From contig NZ_JAMOII010000018.1 in assembly GCF_024448985.1 (NCBI RefSeq), positions 1 through 64,000 on the forward strand: a stretch of DNA of 64,000 bases, given 5' to 3'. The stretch comes from Stutzerimonas stutzeri. GTDB taxonomy: Bacteria > Pseudomonadota > Gammaproteobacteria > Pseudomonadales > Pseudomonadaceae. Positions 45,264 to 53,777 of the stretch are shown here, piece by piece. The notes below the pieces were generated by a model. The model did no database searches. It saw nothing but the letters and a program-made list of their open reading frames with translations, and was not told the origin of the DNA. Position numbers and translations under genes: made by a program. Positions within the stretch are counted from its first letter, which is position 1. Each line of letters starts with the position of its first letter.

Positions 45264-45491
45264 ATGCAAAGCGAACGTCGTATAGAGACAGAAAACCGTA
45301 TCCGTGAACTGCGCGAGTCGCTGAATGAGCTCGAAGCCCAGCTCGATCAGATTGATGCGCAGGAACAAAAAGCGCAGCACCGTGAAATCGATCGGCTGGA
45401 TGACTACATCAACGCCGTCGACACGCGATTCAACAGCCTGCAAGTGTTCTGGAACTCGTTGAAACACGACTGGTTGAAACCAAAGGCTTGA
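45264..45491 (+). CDS. small coiled-coil protein
   Basis: The 75-residue protein is almost wholly helical and charged (IETENRIRELRESLNELEAQ, then LDQIDAQEQKAQHREIDRLD), with a strong heptad pattern over about residues 8-50 and an aromatic end (FWNSLKHDWLKPKA). No family name is recognised. GAGG six bases before ATG 45264 decides the start over ATG 45252. It lies 19 bases after the Na/Pi symporter stop and 21 before the PstS-like start, so the three probably form one transcript. Confidence 0.65.
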   Translation: MQSERRIETENRIRELRESLNELEAQLDQIDAQEQKAQHREIDRLDDYINAVDTRFNSLQVFWNSLKHDWLKPKA

Positions 45492-45512
45492 TCCATGGAG
45501 AGGAACGACAGC

Positions 45513-46475
45513 ATGCACGTCAAACCCGGCCCGCTTCTGCTGATCAGTCTCACGCTCGGCTTACAGCTTGCATTCACCTCGTCCGCGAATGCTGCCGAGC
45601 CAGCCACCGAAGGGCTCGTCATCGATGGCTCCAGCACCGTCTACCCACTAACCCTAGAAGCGATGCGCCGTTTTCAGCGTGCGCAGCCGGGCCACCCCAT
45701 CGATGTATCGTTCTCCGGAACCAGCGCGGGCTTTCGCCGCTTCTGCGCTGGCGAGACGGACATCAACGACGCTTCTCGTGAAATGAACAGCGAGGAGCAA
45801 GCACTTTGCACAGAGAACGGGATCGGTTATCGCGAGATACCGCTGGCAATGGATGCAATCACCGTGGTTGTACACCCGAGTAATGATTGGGCAACCGACA
45901 TCACGGTCGAGGAGCTGAAAAAGCTCTGGGCCCCGGCCGCGGAGGGCAAGGTAATGCAATGGAGCCAGGTTCGTGCGGGCTGGCCCGATCGCCCGGTGAA
46001 GCTGTTCGGTCGCGGGCAGGACTCGGGCACTTACGATGTGTTCACCGAAGAGGTTGTCGGAGAGGCTCATCGCAGCCGTCAGGATTACACCGCCAGCGAG
46101 AACGAGGAGGAGCTGGCCGCCGGCATCGCTGCCGAGCCGGATGCGCTCGGCTTCTTCGGTATTGGCGCTTATCACCGACATTGGGATGAGCTGAAGCTGC
46201 TTGCAATCGACAGCGGCAAGGGCCCGGTCTATCCGACGCTTGATACGGTCAGTGAGGCGCAATACCAACCCTTGACCCGCCCGTTGTTCATCTATCTGAG
46301 CGAGCGGAGCCTTCAGGGAAAGCCGGCTACCAGAGCCTTCGTTGAGCATTATCTTCAAGGCCTGCCGACCTGGATCCACTTCACCGGGTTCATGCCGCTG
46401 CGCGCCGAGCGCTACGCGCAGAACCTGGAGGCACTCAGCGAAGCGCCGGCTGCAAATGCGACCGGCGCCAAGTGA
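45513..46475 (+). CDS. PstS-like phosphate-binding periplasmic protein
   Basis: The 320-residue protein has a signal peptide (LLLISLTLGLQLAFTSSANA) and the PstS-like type II binding fold: IDGSSTVYPLTLEAM (phosphate-binding loop), VSFSGTSAGFRRFCAGETDI, RPVKLFGRGQDSGTYDVFTE and AGIAAEPDALGFFGIGAYH. The SGTSAGF and DSGTYD segments supply oxyanion ligands in PstS. No pstCAB genes follow, so it is an orphan binding protein, like SphX or PstS paralogues used in sensing or scavenging. GAGG nine bases upstream supports ATG 45513. Confidence 0.87.
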   Translation: MHVKPGPLLLISLTLGLQLAFTSSANAAEPATEGLVIDGSSTVYPLTLEAMRRFQRAQPGHPIDVSFSGTSAGFRRFCAGETDINDASREMNSEEQALCTENGIGYREIPLAMDAITVVVHPSNDWATDITVEELKKLWAPAAEGKVMQWSQVRAGWPDRPVKLFGRGQDSGTYDVFTEEVVGEAHRSRQDYTASENEEELAAGIAAEPDALGFFGIGAYHRHWDELKLLAIDSGKGPVYPTLDTVSEAQYQPLTRPLFIYLSERSLQGKPATRAFVEHYLQGLPTWIHFTGFMPLRAERYAQNLEALSEAPAANATGAK

Positions 46476-46485
46476 GACGGGTGAA

Positions 46486-47412
46486 TCAGTAGACCGTTGG
46501 TACGATCATGCTGTCGGGCACCGGATTGCGCAGGTAGTCCGGGTTGTAAACCCGCTCAGGCAGCTTCACCGGCGTCCGCTCCACCTCGCCATAGGGAAGC
46601 TGGCTCAGCAGATGGCTGATGCAATTCAAGCGCGCGCGCTTCTTGTCGTCGGCCTCGACGATCCACCAGGGCGCATCATCGATGTGAGTACGCTCGAGCA
46701 TGATCTCCTTGGCGCGCGTGTAAGCCTCCCAGCGCCGCCGGGACTCGAGATCCATGGGGCTTAGCTTCCACTGCTTGAGCGGGTCATGGATGCGCGCCAA
46801 AAAGCGTCGGTTCTGTTCTTCATCCGAGATGGAAAACCAGTACTTGATCAGGATGATTCCCGAGCGCACCAGCATCCGCTCGAACTCCGGGACCGAGCGG
46901 AAGAACTCTTCGTACTCATCATCAGTACAAAACCCCATGACCTTCTCGACACCGGCGCGGTTGTACCAGCTGCGGTCGAACAGAACCATTTCGCCTGCGG
47001 CGGGCAGGTGCGAAACGTATCGCTGGAAATACCATTGGGTGCGCTCACGGTCGTTGGGCGCAGGCAAAGCAGCGACGCGGCAGATCCGCGGATTGAGCCG
47101 TTGAGTGACGCGTTTGATAACCCCGCCCTTTCCAGCGGCGTCGCGGCCTTCGAAGAGAACAACCACGCGGACTTTGTTATGCACGATCCAGTCTTGAAGC
47201 TTGACCAGTTCGCCTTGCAGTCGCAGTAACTCAGAGAAATAAACCCGTCGGGACAAACCCGTATCCGAAGGTTGCGGCGTCCCTTCGCGGGCGATCAGCG
47301 CGTCCATGCGCGCGTCGTCCAGTTCCATCTCCAACTCTTCGTCGAGGCTGTCCTGAAAGTCGTGGAGCAGATGTTGATAGACATTGAGCGAGCTGTGCAG
47401 GTCGTCGGTCAT
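46486..47412 (-). CDS. ppk2: polyphosphate kinase 2
   Basis: The 308-residue P-loop kinase has Walker A FEGRDAAGKGG (88-98), Walker B/catalytic FDRSWYNRAGVE (from 145), the lid arginines in SDEEQNRRFLARIHDP, and the C-terminal DAPWWIVEADDKKRARLN. A one-domain PPK2 of this length matches class I, which uses polyphosphate to make ATP or GTP from the diphosphate. It is convergent with the PstS-like gene. The phosphate genes beside it suggest a common role in phosphate storage and uptake, though they are on opposite strands. Confidence 0.92.
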   Translation of the reverse strand: MTDDLHSSLNVYQHLLHDFQDSLDEELEMELDDARMDALIAREGTPQPSDTGLSRRVYFSELLRLQGELVKLQDWIVHNKVRVVVLFEGRDAAGKGGVIKRVTQRLNPRICRVAALPAPNDRERTQWYFQRYVSHLPAAGEMVLFDRSWYNRAGVEKVMGFCTDDEYEEFFRSVPEFERMLVRSGIILIKYWFSISDEEQNRRFLARIHDPLKQWKLSPMDLESRRRWEAYTRAKEIMLERTHIDDAPWWIVEADDKKRARLNCISHLLSQLPYGEVERTPVKLPERVYNPDYLRNPVPDSMIVPTVY

Positions 47413-47602
47413 CGGCGGTCATCCGTAAGCGTGAGAAGAACAGCCACGCGCTTAGGTGGCCTTGGCTCACGCTAGCCAGTACCGATGACCGGATCATGAC
47501 CAAAGCGATGCGAGACGCCAGCATTGCTGATGGTCACCGGCGACGTTTGAATCACAGCGCAATTCCGGTAGGCTCGCAGCTTTCCCACTGGAGTAGACCC
47601 TC

Positions 47603-47884
47603 ATGGCACGCGCTACCGCCCGCCACATCCTGGTTCCCACCGAAGAAAAGTGCAACGAACTGAAAGCTGCAATCGAAGGCGGCGCCGACTTTGCTCAGGT
47701 TGCCAAAGACAACTCCACATGCCCTTCCAGCCGCCAGGGTGGTGATCTGGGCTCGTTCGGCCCCGGTCAAATGGTCAAGGAATTCGACACCGTCGTGTTC
47801 AGCGCCCCGCTCAACGAAGTGCAAGGCCCGGTGAAGACCCAGTTCGGTTATCACCTGCTGGAAGTGACCAGCCGCCAGGACTGA
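47603..47884 (+). CDS. ppiC: parvulin-type peptidyl-prolyl isomerase PpiC
   Basis: The 93-residue single-domain parvulin reads RATARHILVPTEEKCNELKA, GADFAQVAKDNSTCPSSRQG, GGDLGSFGPGQMVKEFD and FGYHLLEVTSRQD, with the paired histidines (RHIL, GYHLLEV) and the conserved Cys of E. coli PpiC. It is cytoplasmic, without a signal peptide, and catalyses cis-trans isomerisation of prolyl bonds. A clear hairpin terminator follows. Confidence 0.93.
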   Translation: MARATARHILVPTEEKCNELKAAIEGGADFAQVAKDNSTCPSSRQGGDLGSFGPGQMVKEFDTVVFSAPLNEVQGPVKTQFGYHLLEVTSRQD

Positions 47885-47893
47885 TCCTCCCGT

Positions 47894-47915
47894 TCCCCGC
47901 ACTCATGTGCGGGGA
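47894..47915 (+). terminator. hairpin terminator after ppiC
   Basis: TCCCCGCAC-TCAT-GTGCGGGGA is a nine-base perfect stem ten bases past the ppiC stop. The rest of the 309-base gap (47885-48193) holds one 81-codon open frame that lacks a ribosome site and looks non-coding. Confidence 0.7.
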
Positions 47916-48193
47916 TCCCATGCCGCTTACAGATGTTGAAACAGCCCTCTCTCCGCAACACCTTCCCGCCTGTTCTCATTCCTACCCGATCCGCTTGCAA
48001 ACAGCCGCTCGTGCTGAAAACACACTATCAGTCCAGCTTGTCGTTGATTTATTACGGCCACGAAAGGTCTTCAGAACAGCACGTCAACGGGCAATCGAGA
48101 ACGGCCTTTTTGAAACGCCCGAACGCCTCGCAATAGCTAAGATCAACTAACGGCGGGGCGACTCGCCAAAAGCGGATCAACTGAGGACTGACC

Positions 48194-48565
48194 ATGTTTC
48201 ATGTATCTCGCATCGCTGATAAACGCATCGATGTGGATTTCTCCGGCAAGCTCGATGCCGGTGAAATGCGCTTCGCATTGGATGAACTGCTGCGCAAATC
48301 CGATGGCATCAGCCACGGGCAGATGCTCTTTCGTGTTGGTGACTTCGACATGCCGACGCTTGGCGCAGTTGGGGTGGAGTTGTCCCGCATACCGCAGCTG
48401 TTCCGCTTCATACGCCGCTTTGATCGCTGCGCTGTCGTCTGTGCGAAGGATTGGGTGCGCAGGGCCAGTGAGATTGAAGGCGCACTGATTCCGGGACTAA
48501 CGATAAAAGCGTTCGACGAGCATCAGGGCACCGAGGCGCATAACTGGTTGGAAGGCCTGAGCTGA
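48194..48565 (+). CDS. SpoIIAA-like (STAS-fold) protein
   Basis: The 123-residue protein matches the SpoIIAA-like family (DUF3478): DVDFSGKLDAGEMRFALDEL, a central MLFRVGDFDMPTLGAVGVEL and FIRRFDRCAVVCAKDWVRRA, ending FDEHQGTEAHNWLEGLS. The fold is related to STAS anti-sigma antagonists, but the phosphorylated Ser of SpoIIAA is not conserved. Members may bind small ligands or lipids; the role is unknown. It ends at a hairpin shared with the convergent CAP-domain gene. Confidence 0.8.
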   Translation: MFHVSRIADKRIDVDFSGKLDAGEMRFALDELLRKSDGISHGQMLFRVGDFDMPTLGAVGVELSRIPQLFRFIRRFDRCAVVCAKDWVRRASEIEGALIPGLTIKAFDEHQGTEAHNWLEGLS

Positions 48566-48588
48566 GCCGGGCCCAAAGCCAGCCCGGC
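48566..48588. terminator. bidirectional hairpin between the SpoIIAA-like and CAP-domain genes
   Basis: GCCGGGC-CCAAAGCCA-GCCCGGC is a seven-base GC stem filling most of the gap between two convergent stops. Confidence 0.6.
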
Positions 48589-48594
48589 AGCGGA

Positions 48595-49494
48595 TCAGCG
48601 AGGCGTGCCGAATACCTGAGTCCAGTAGCTCACCGCAGCGCTGTCCTTGTTGATCGCGTAGGCGGCGCCCATCTCGGTGAAATCTGGGTTCATGATGTTG
48701 CCGCAGTGCCCGGGACTGGCGAGCCACCCAGCCATGACTTGCTCAGCCGAGCCCTGCCCCGCCGCGATGTTTTCGCCGATCCGTTGCCAGCCATAGTCGG
48801 TGCGACTGGCCCGGTCACTGACCTGACTGCCATCCGGCGCCTGGTGACTGAAGAAGTTCTGCTTGGCCATGTCGCGGCTGTGGCCGAGTGCGGTATCACC
48901 CAGCTTGGCATTCCAACCCAGGGGCGGCGCCGCCTTGAACGAACGGCTACCGCAGGTGCGCGGTTTGGCGCGCGCCTCATTGACCCGCTGCAGAATATCC
49001 CTACCGACGTGCTGCCAGTCGCCTAGATCTGGCGCGAGCAGTGGCTTGGCCAGTAGCACTTGCCAAGTGTTGTCTTCGCGGGAAACACCGACTTCGGCAA
49101 AATCCTGGCTGCGCAGGGGACCACAATAGCGCTGCTTCAGCGCCTGCATGGCGGTTTGCGCGTTTGCCGGGCCCGATATCGAAATAGCCTGCAGTTTGGC
49201 CGGCCGATAGCCGGAGGCTTGCAGTGCTTCCTGTAGCTGGGTCCCGCTGGTGGCCGGTTCCAGCGCAAGCGCTTCGTTGGGTGCCAGCGGACTGACAGCC
49301 TGACCCTTCCCGCCTTCGCACGCTTCGGCCGCTCCGCGAAATTCATTGATCAGACCCACCAGGGCATCGGGCTCCTGTGCGTACGTCTGGCCTGCCAGGG
49401 CCGTCGCCATTATCAGCAATACCCCAGCCGCGACGCGTGGCGGATGGCCGGTCCGTGCCAGAAGCGGACATGAAGTCGCGTTGAATACGGTCAT
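48595..49494 (-). CDS. exported CAP-domain (SCP/PR1-like) protein
   Basis: The 299-residue protein has a signal peptide (VLLIMATALAGQTYAQ, after an N-terminal stretch of about 25 residues), an N-terminal region of about 120 residues with no known domain (FRGAAEACEGGKG), and a C-terminal CAP domain. The CAP domain has the four histidine/glutamate ligands in LGHSRDMAKQNFFSHQAPDG, GENIAAGQGS and WLASPGHCGNIMNPDFTEMG. Bacterial CAP proteins are secreted or periplasmic and of mostly unknown function; sterol or lipid binding occurs in other members. Several Cys residues suggest disulfides. Confidence 0.85.
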   Translation of the reverse strand: MTVFNATSCPLLARTGHPPRVAAGVLLIMATALAGQTYAQEPDALVGLINEFRGAAEACEGGKGQAVSPLAPNEALALEPATSGTQLQEALQASGYRPAKLQAISISGPANAQTAMQALKQRYCGPLRSQDFAEVGVSREDNTWQVLLAKPLLAPDLGDWQHVGRDILQRVNEARAKPRTCGSRSFKAAPPLGWNAKLGDTALGHSRDMAKQNFFSHQAPDGSQVSDRASRTDYGWQRIGENIAAGQGSAEQVMAGWLASPGHCGNIMNPDFTEMGAAYAINKDSAAVSYWTQVFGTPR

Positions 49495-49651
49495 ATGTCA
49501 CCTGCCTGCCTGCGGTTAACTATGCTGACCACGATCAGCCGCGGGCGATCCGCTCTTCTGCAAACGCTGACGCCGTGCGCTCAAACAAGCGTCGTATAGA
49601 TGCGATGATGCGCAACGAAGCCGATCCCTGACATCTAGCCTGATCACACAC

Positions 49652-50386
49652 ATGACCCTTTCTGATTTTCTGCTGTTCGCTCTGCCGGCGATTTTTCTGA
49701 CGGGCCTGTCCAAAGGCGGCTTCGGAGGCGCCTTGGGCGGGATTGCCGTGCCGCTGCTGGCACTGGCGATCTCTCCCAAACAGGCCGCTGCGGTAATGCT
49801 GCCGATCCTCTGCCTGGCGGATGTGGTCGGCCTCAAGGCGTATATCGGACGCTGGGACGTGGCGAACCTCAAAGTGATGATGCCGGGCGCGTTGATCGGT
49901 ATCGCACTCGGCACACTCACGTTCGGCATGCTCGACGAGCGCATGATCGGTCTGATGATGGGCGTGATTGCAGTGGGCTTCGTGCTGCTCGGCCTGATTT
50001 CCCGCAACGACAAGCCACGGCCTCTGCAGCGCGGACGCGGCACCCTGCTTTCATCTGTTGCGGGCTTCACCAGTTTCGTCGCCCACGCAGGCGGGCCGCC
50101 GATCATGATGCACCTGCTGCCGCAGCAGTTGGACAAACTGCGTTACGTGGCGACCATCAACCTGTTCTTTCTGATGACCAATGCGATCAAGCTGATCCCG
50201 TATGCTGCGCTTGGCCAGTTCAATCGCGAAAACCTGCTGCTGAGCCTCATGCTTGCGCCAGTGGTGCCGTTCGGCGTCTGGGCCGGACTCTGGCTGCACA
50301 AGCGCATCGATCACACCTGGTTCTACCGGATCGCCCGAGTCGGCATGTTGATCGCCGGTTTGCAGCTGATCTGGAAAAACATCTGA
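49652..50386 (+). CDS. TauE/SafE family membrane permease
   Basis: The 244-residue protein has about eight membrane helices in two TauE repeats: LTGLSKGGFGGALGGIAVPLLAL at residues 17-39, with the G-rich signature, and the second-half motif SFVAHAGGPPIMMHLLPQQL. These proteins export sulfite, sulfoacetate or similar anions, or act in organosulfur metabolism; substrate cannot be told from sequence. It stands alone, divergent from the CAP-domain gene. Confidence 0.86.
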   Translation: MTLSDFLLFALPAIFLTGLSKGGFGGALGGIAVPLLALAISPKQAAAVMLPILCLADVVGLKAYIGRWDVANLKVMMPGALIGIALGTLTFGMLDERMIGLMMGVIAVGFVLLGLISRNDKPRPLQRGRGTLLSSVAGFTSFVAHAGGPPIMMHLLPQQLDKLRYVATINLFFLMTNAIKLIPYAALGQFNRENLLLSLMLAPVVPFGVWAGLWLHKRIDHTWFYRIARVGMLIAGLQLIWKNI

Positions 50387-50487
50387 GCAGTCGCCATGGT
50401 AGAGCCTGCCCGCCCGTGACATTTTCTGAACGATCGCAGCCCTGTCCAGTCGGATTTTATGAACCCACTGCAACAGGAGTCATCCTC

Positions 50488-50574
50488 ATGCTGAAGTTTC
50501 TGGGCAGCACAATTGGCATTATTTTCCTGATCGGTCTGTTGGTAGTGATCGGCTTGTTCATGCTGGTGTTCTGA
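50488..50574 (+). CDS. 28-residue single-helix membrane protein
   Basis: ATG 50488 is preceded by AGGAG with an eight-base spacer. The frame encodes MLKFLGSTIGIIFLIGLLVV plus eight more hydrophobic residues and ends TGA at 50574. Size and composition resemble the tiny inner-membrane proteins that modulate larger partners. The strong ribosome site in an otherwise intergenic stretch makes it likely to be real. Confidence 0.6.
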   Translation: MLKFLGSTIGIIFLIGLLVVIGLFMLVF

Positions 50575-50648
50575 CACCGCTACAGCCGAGCAGCGTGCGG
50601 AAGCGCCAGCCAGGCGACCGAGTCGCTGCGTCGGACGAGTTATCGAAA

Positions 50649-50672
50649 GGCCGCCGGGGTTCTCCGGCGGCC
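50649..50672 (+). terminator. hairpin terminator after the 28-residue protein
   Basis: GGCCGCCGG-GGTTCT-CCGGCGGCC forms a nine-base GC stem, followed by TGTTCGT. It ends 45 bases before the MscS start. Confidence 0.7.
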
Positions 50673-50716
50673 TGTTCGTATCTGCAGTCGACCGCCACTT
50701 CGGGATCGAACCTTCC

Positions 50717-52003
50717 ATGCAAAAGCACCTGACCGACTCTGAGCCCTACCGCGTTATCTGGCTGGTCTTGCTGATGCTCGCGTGCCAGGCGCTGTGGTCA
50801 CCTTCGGCGACGGCGCAGGAAGGGGTCGCCACAGTTCGCATGGACGGCCGCGCCCTGTTCCGCGTCGGACCTAATGCCGAGCTGGAGGCCAGGCCGCGTG
50901 CTCGACAGGTAGAAAGGCAACTGGCGGCGGTGCTGGAAACGCCTCAGGGCGTTACCCGAGCACGAATTGAAAACGCGGGTGACCAGGGCGACGATCGGCA
51001 GATCAGCGTGGCCGGCCGCCCATTAGTGATGGTTACTCCTGCCGATGCCGAGGCCAATGGACAGCCAATCGACGCCCTTGCTCAGGAATGGGCCGCGTTG
51101 ATCGACCGAGCGCTAGCAACCGCCATCGAACGTCGCGATTCGGAGCGCGACCGTTTCGTCACATCGGTTCAAGTCAGCGTCGAGACAGCATTTGCGCGCC
51201 TGCTCGAATCAGCCATTAACATCATTCCGCGCATCCTGGCAGCGTTGCTTGTTTTGTTGCTTTTCTGGGGATTGGCAACGGCAGTACGAGCGCTCATGCG
51301 GATCATTTTTGCCCGTTTGGCGAATGATCGAACTGTGGAGAACCTGGTGCGCCAGGTCAGCTATTACACCGTATGGCTACTCGGTTTGATCGTTGCCGCC
51401 AGTGCCTTCGGCCTGGAGCCCGGTACGCTGGCGACCGGCCTGGGCCTGACCAGCTTGGCGCTGGGCTTTGCCCTGAAGGACATCCTTTCGAATTTCGTGA
51501 GCGGGCTGCTGATCCTGACACTGCGCCCCTTTCAGCTGGGCGACCAGATCATCATCGGTGAAACCGAGGGCAGCGTGGAGCGCATCGAACTGCGCGCCAC
51601 GCAGATTCGCACCTACGATGGTCGCCGGGTCCTGGTGCCGAACGCCGAAACCTTTACGTCGCGGGTGACCAACAACACGGCCGCACCGATCCGGCGGGGC
51701 AAGGTGGTTTGTCGGCTCAGTTACGGCATTGATATCGATGCGATTTCCGTCGTCATGCGCGACGCTGCGCAGGGAACGCCTGGTGTACTCGCTGAACCAC
51801 CGGCATCCGTCAGGTTGGGCGAACTGGGCCAGAGCGAGCTGATGTTTGACGTGCAATTCTGGTGCGACTCGCGCCGTTCCGACTTCGTGGCCACTGCCTC
51901 CGAGGTGCGTAAAAGTCTGATCGTAGCCTTGCGCGCCGCCGACGTTGCACTGCCCGATCAAGCGCGTCAGAACGTCGTGCTACACACCCCGAACGGCAGC
52001 TGA
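50717..52003 (+). CDS. MscS-family mechanosensitive channel with periplasmic N-domain
   Basis: The 428-residue protein has a signal-like first helix (VIWLVLLMLACQALW), a periplasmic domain of about 140 residues, then membrane helices at about 172-194 and 213-232. The pore-lining TM3 is LGLTSLALGFALKDILSNFV, with the Gly/Ala-rich pattern of MscS. The beta domain (PFQLGDQIIIGETEGSVERI, YDGRRVLVPNAETFTSRVTNN) follows. It should release solutes under hypoosmotic shock. The extra periplasmic domain is like that of the YbdG/YnaI-type or MscK-like groups, but shorter. Confidence 0.88.
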   Translation: MQKHLTDSEPYRVIWLVLLMLACQALWSPSATAQEGVATVRMDGRALFRVGPNAELEARPRARQVERQLAAVLETPQGVTRARIENAGDQGDDRQISVAGRPLVMVTPADAEANGQPIDALAQEWAALIDRALATAIERRDSERDRFVTSVQVSVETAFARLLESAINIIPRILAALLVLLLFWGLATAVRALMRIIFARLANDRTVENLVRQVSYYTVWLLGLIVAASAFGLEPGTLATGLGLTSLALGFALKDILSNFVSGLLILTLRPFQLGDQIIIGETEGSVERIELRATQIRTYDGRRVLVPNAETFTSRVTNNTAAPIRRGKVVCRLSYGIDIDAISVVMRDAAQGTPGVLAEPPASVRLGELGQSELMFDVQFWCDSRRSDFVATASEVRKSLIVALRAADVALPDQARQNVVLHTPNGS

Positions 52004-52271
52004 TTCCGCCAAGACTTCAGCATTCAACCGGGATTTTCAGCGAGTACCGGCAGACGAGGGTTCCAGTTGCAGTTTGCAACGAGCGACTCGGGGCTGACAT
52101 GCCGGCGGCACATGGCGTCGGCCACAGGCAGAAACGACTGTTACAACACCGGTAAATGGGAGCGAGCGGGCAGTACCTTGAGCACGCCCCCTTTTGGCCC
52201 GACCTACGGAGCTGAATGTCTAGACGGCGTTGGTGGTCCAACTATCACCACCAATCACCGAGGATCATTCA

Positions 52272-52760
52272 ATGGGCCTGTTCGACAAGATCAAAGACAA
52301 GCTGGGCATGGGCGGCGTGAGCAACGAGGCGCATAAGCCTGCTGCAGCGGATTCGGGTGTCAACCAGCACGCGACCGATACGGTGGTGGACTCGGAGCGC
52401 CCTACTACTGCCAACAACGCGACCACTACACCACCAGGTGCCGGCGCATCGACCCCAGGCATGGGCGGCACAATGGGTACGGCCGGCGCGACCACCAGCG
52501 CTGTGGACGTACCGGCGAAACTCGACGGCATGGCCGCAAACTTCCCGGAAACGCTGAACTGGCGCACCTCCATCGTCGATCTGCTCAAACTTCTGGGCCT
52601 CGATAGCAGCCTGGAGTCGCGAAAGGAGCTTGCCACCGAGTTGGGCTGCCCGGCGGACAAGATGGCCGACTCTGCGCAAATGAACATCTGGCTGCATCGG
52701 ACCGTGATGCATAAGCTCGCCGAACATGGCGGCACCGTTCCGCCTGAACTGCGTACCTGA
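52272..52760 (+). CDS. DUF3597 family protein
   Basis: The 162-residue product starts GLFDKIKDKLGMG and ends in the family's conserved C-terminal part: VDVPAKLDGMAANFPETLNW, RTSIVDLLKLLGLDSSLESR, LATELGCPADKMADSAQMNI and WLHRTVMHKLAEHGG. The middle is rich in Thr, Ala and Gly and probably disordered. DUF3597 proteins are small cytoplasmic, often stress-related, and of unknown function. GAGG eight bases before ATG 52272 supports this start. The 268 bases upstream contain no supported gene. Confidence 0.85.
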   Translation: MGLFDKIKDKLGMGGVSNEAHKPAAADSGVNQHATDTVVDSERPTTANNATTTPPGAGASTPGMGGTMGTAGATTSAVDVPAKLDGMAANFPETLNWRTSIVDLLKLLGLDSSLESRKELATELGCPADKMADSAQMNIWLHRTVMHKLAEHGGTVPPELRT

Positions 52761-52770
52761 TCTGGAGCTA

Positions 52771-52804
52771 ACGACGTTCCCGCGCTGACGCGTGGGAACG
52801 TCGT
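52771..52804. terminator. bidirectional hairpin between DUF3597 and inositol-phosphatase-like genes
   Basis: ACGACGTTCCC-N12-GGGAACGTCGT is an 11-base perfect stem placed between two convergent stops. Confidence 0.75.
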
Positions 52805-52832
52805 GCTGAACGCTCCGCGCCGAGGCTGCTGA

Positions 52833-53654
52833 TCAATCGTCCAACGACGGACCGATCATCTCCGCGAGCTGGGGATAGACGCCCGGACAGGCGACCAGGT
52901 AAGGGTTGCCAAGCAACAGCCCGTCATTACGGAAAAAATTGTTCACCCGACCGCCCGCCTCTTTCACCAGCACCAGCCCGGCCATGCAGTCCCAGCTTTT
53001 AAGCTCGGTTTCGTAATAACCGAGCAGCCGGCCAGCTGCGACATAGGCCGTCATCAGCGCACCCGAACCGTTGCGGAAAAACATGCCGTTTTCGGCAAGC
53101 AGCTTTTCCATGAACGGTATGAAGTGTTGCTTGCCACGTGGATGAAAAGTACCGGTGGCAGTCACACCCTGCCCGACATGGGTGGCGGCGCTCACCTTCA
53201 ATGGCGTGTCGTTGACGAACGCACCGCGGCCCAGGCAGCCGTGGAAGAGTTCATTGTGATTAGGATCAGCAATGGCGCCGAGATGAGGTTCACCATCGAT
53301 CAGCAGGCCAATGGAAACACACCAATTGTGCAGGCCATTGACGAAGCAAGCGGTGCCGTCGATAGGGTCGATGACCCAGACGCAGCGAGCGCTGAGGTCG
53401 GCCGAACCGCTCTCTTCACCTAGAAAACCATCCTCGGGAAACAGCTGTGTCAGCCGTTCCCGGATGAATGCCTCAATCTGCTTATCAGCGATGCTGACCA
53501 CGTCCTGTAGATCGTCCCCCTTGTGCTCAACGACCAGCGCATCGCGCTTGCGGTAGAACTCAAGCCCCATCTGAGCGGCTTCCAGAGCTAAAGATTTGGC
53601 ATGGGCATAACGTGCATCGATGTCGAGAATGGAGGCGGAGGGTTCCGAACTCAT
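52833..53654 (-). CDS. inositol monophosphatase family protein
   Basis: The 273-residue Mg-dependent phosphatase has the metal-binding set of the family: GEESGSADL (Glu), WVIDPIDGTACFVNGLHNWC (DPIDGT) and SWDCMAGLVLVKEAGG (the WDxAxG-type motif). Members dephosphorylate inositol-1-phosphate, histidinol phosphate, 3'-phosphoadenosine-phosphate or fructose-1,6-bisphosphate. This one is not SuhB by sequence and is likely of the histidinol-phosphatase or generic IMPase type. It is convergent with DUF3597 and 123 bases from catalase on the same strand. Confidence 0.88.
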   Translation of the reverse strand: MSSEPSASILDIDARYAHAKSLALEAAQMGLEFYRKRDALVVEHKGDDLQDVVSIADKQIEAFIRERLTQLFPEDGFLGEESGSADLSARCVWVIDPIDGTACFVNGLHNWCVSIGLLIDGEPHLGAIADPNHNELFHGCLGRGAFVNDTPLKVSAATHVGQGVTATGTFHPRGKQHFIPFMEKLLAENGMFFRNGSGALMTAYVAAGRLLGYYETELKSWDCMAGLVLVKEAGGRVNNFFRNDGLLLGNPYLVACPGVYPQLAEMIGPSLDD

Positions 53655-53777
53655 GCTGGTCCTTACGAGGCAGAGGCGCAGTGATTGCGCGAAAAAGCGA
53701 ATTCTAGTGAATCGGCGACGACAGGCCTATGCTGCGGCGCGACAACGACCCATGGTCGTCGCCGCGCCAGTCGCCCA

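Noticed and set aside
47905-48150. 81-codon frame between ppiC and the SpoIIAA-like gene
   Set aside because: It starts inside the ppiC terminator hairpin and has no ribosome site or recognisable feature.
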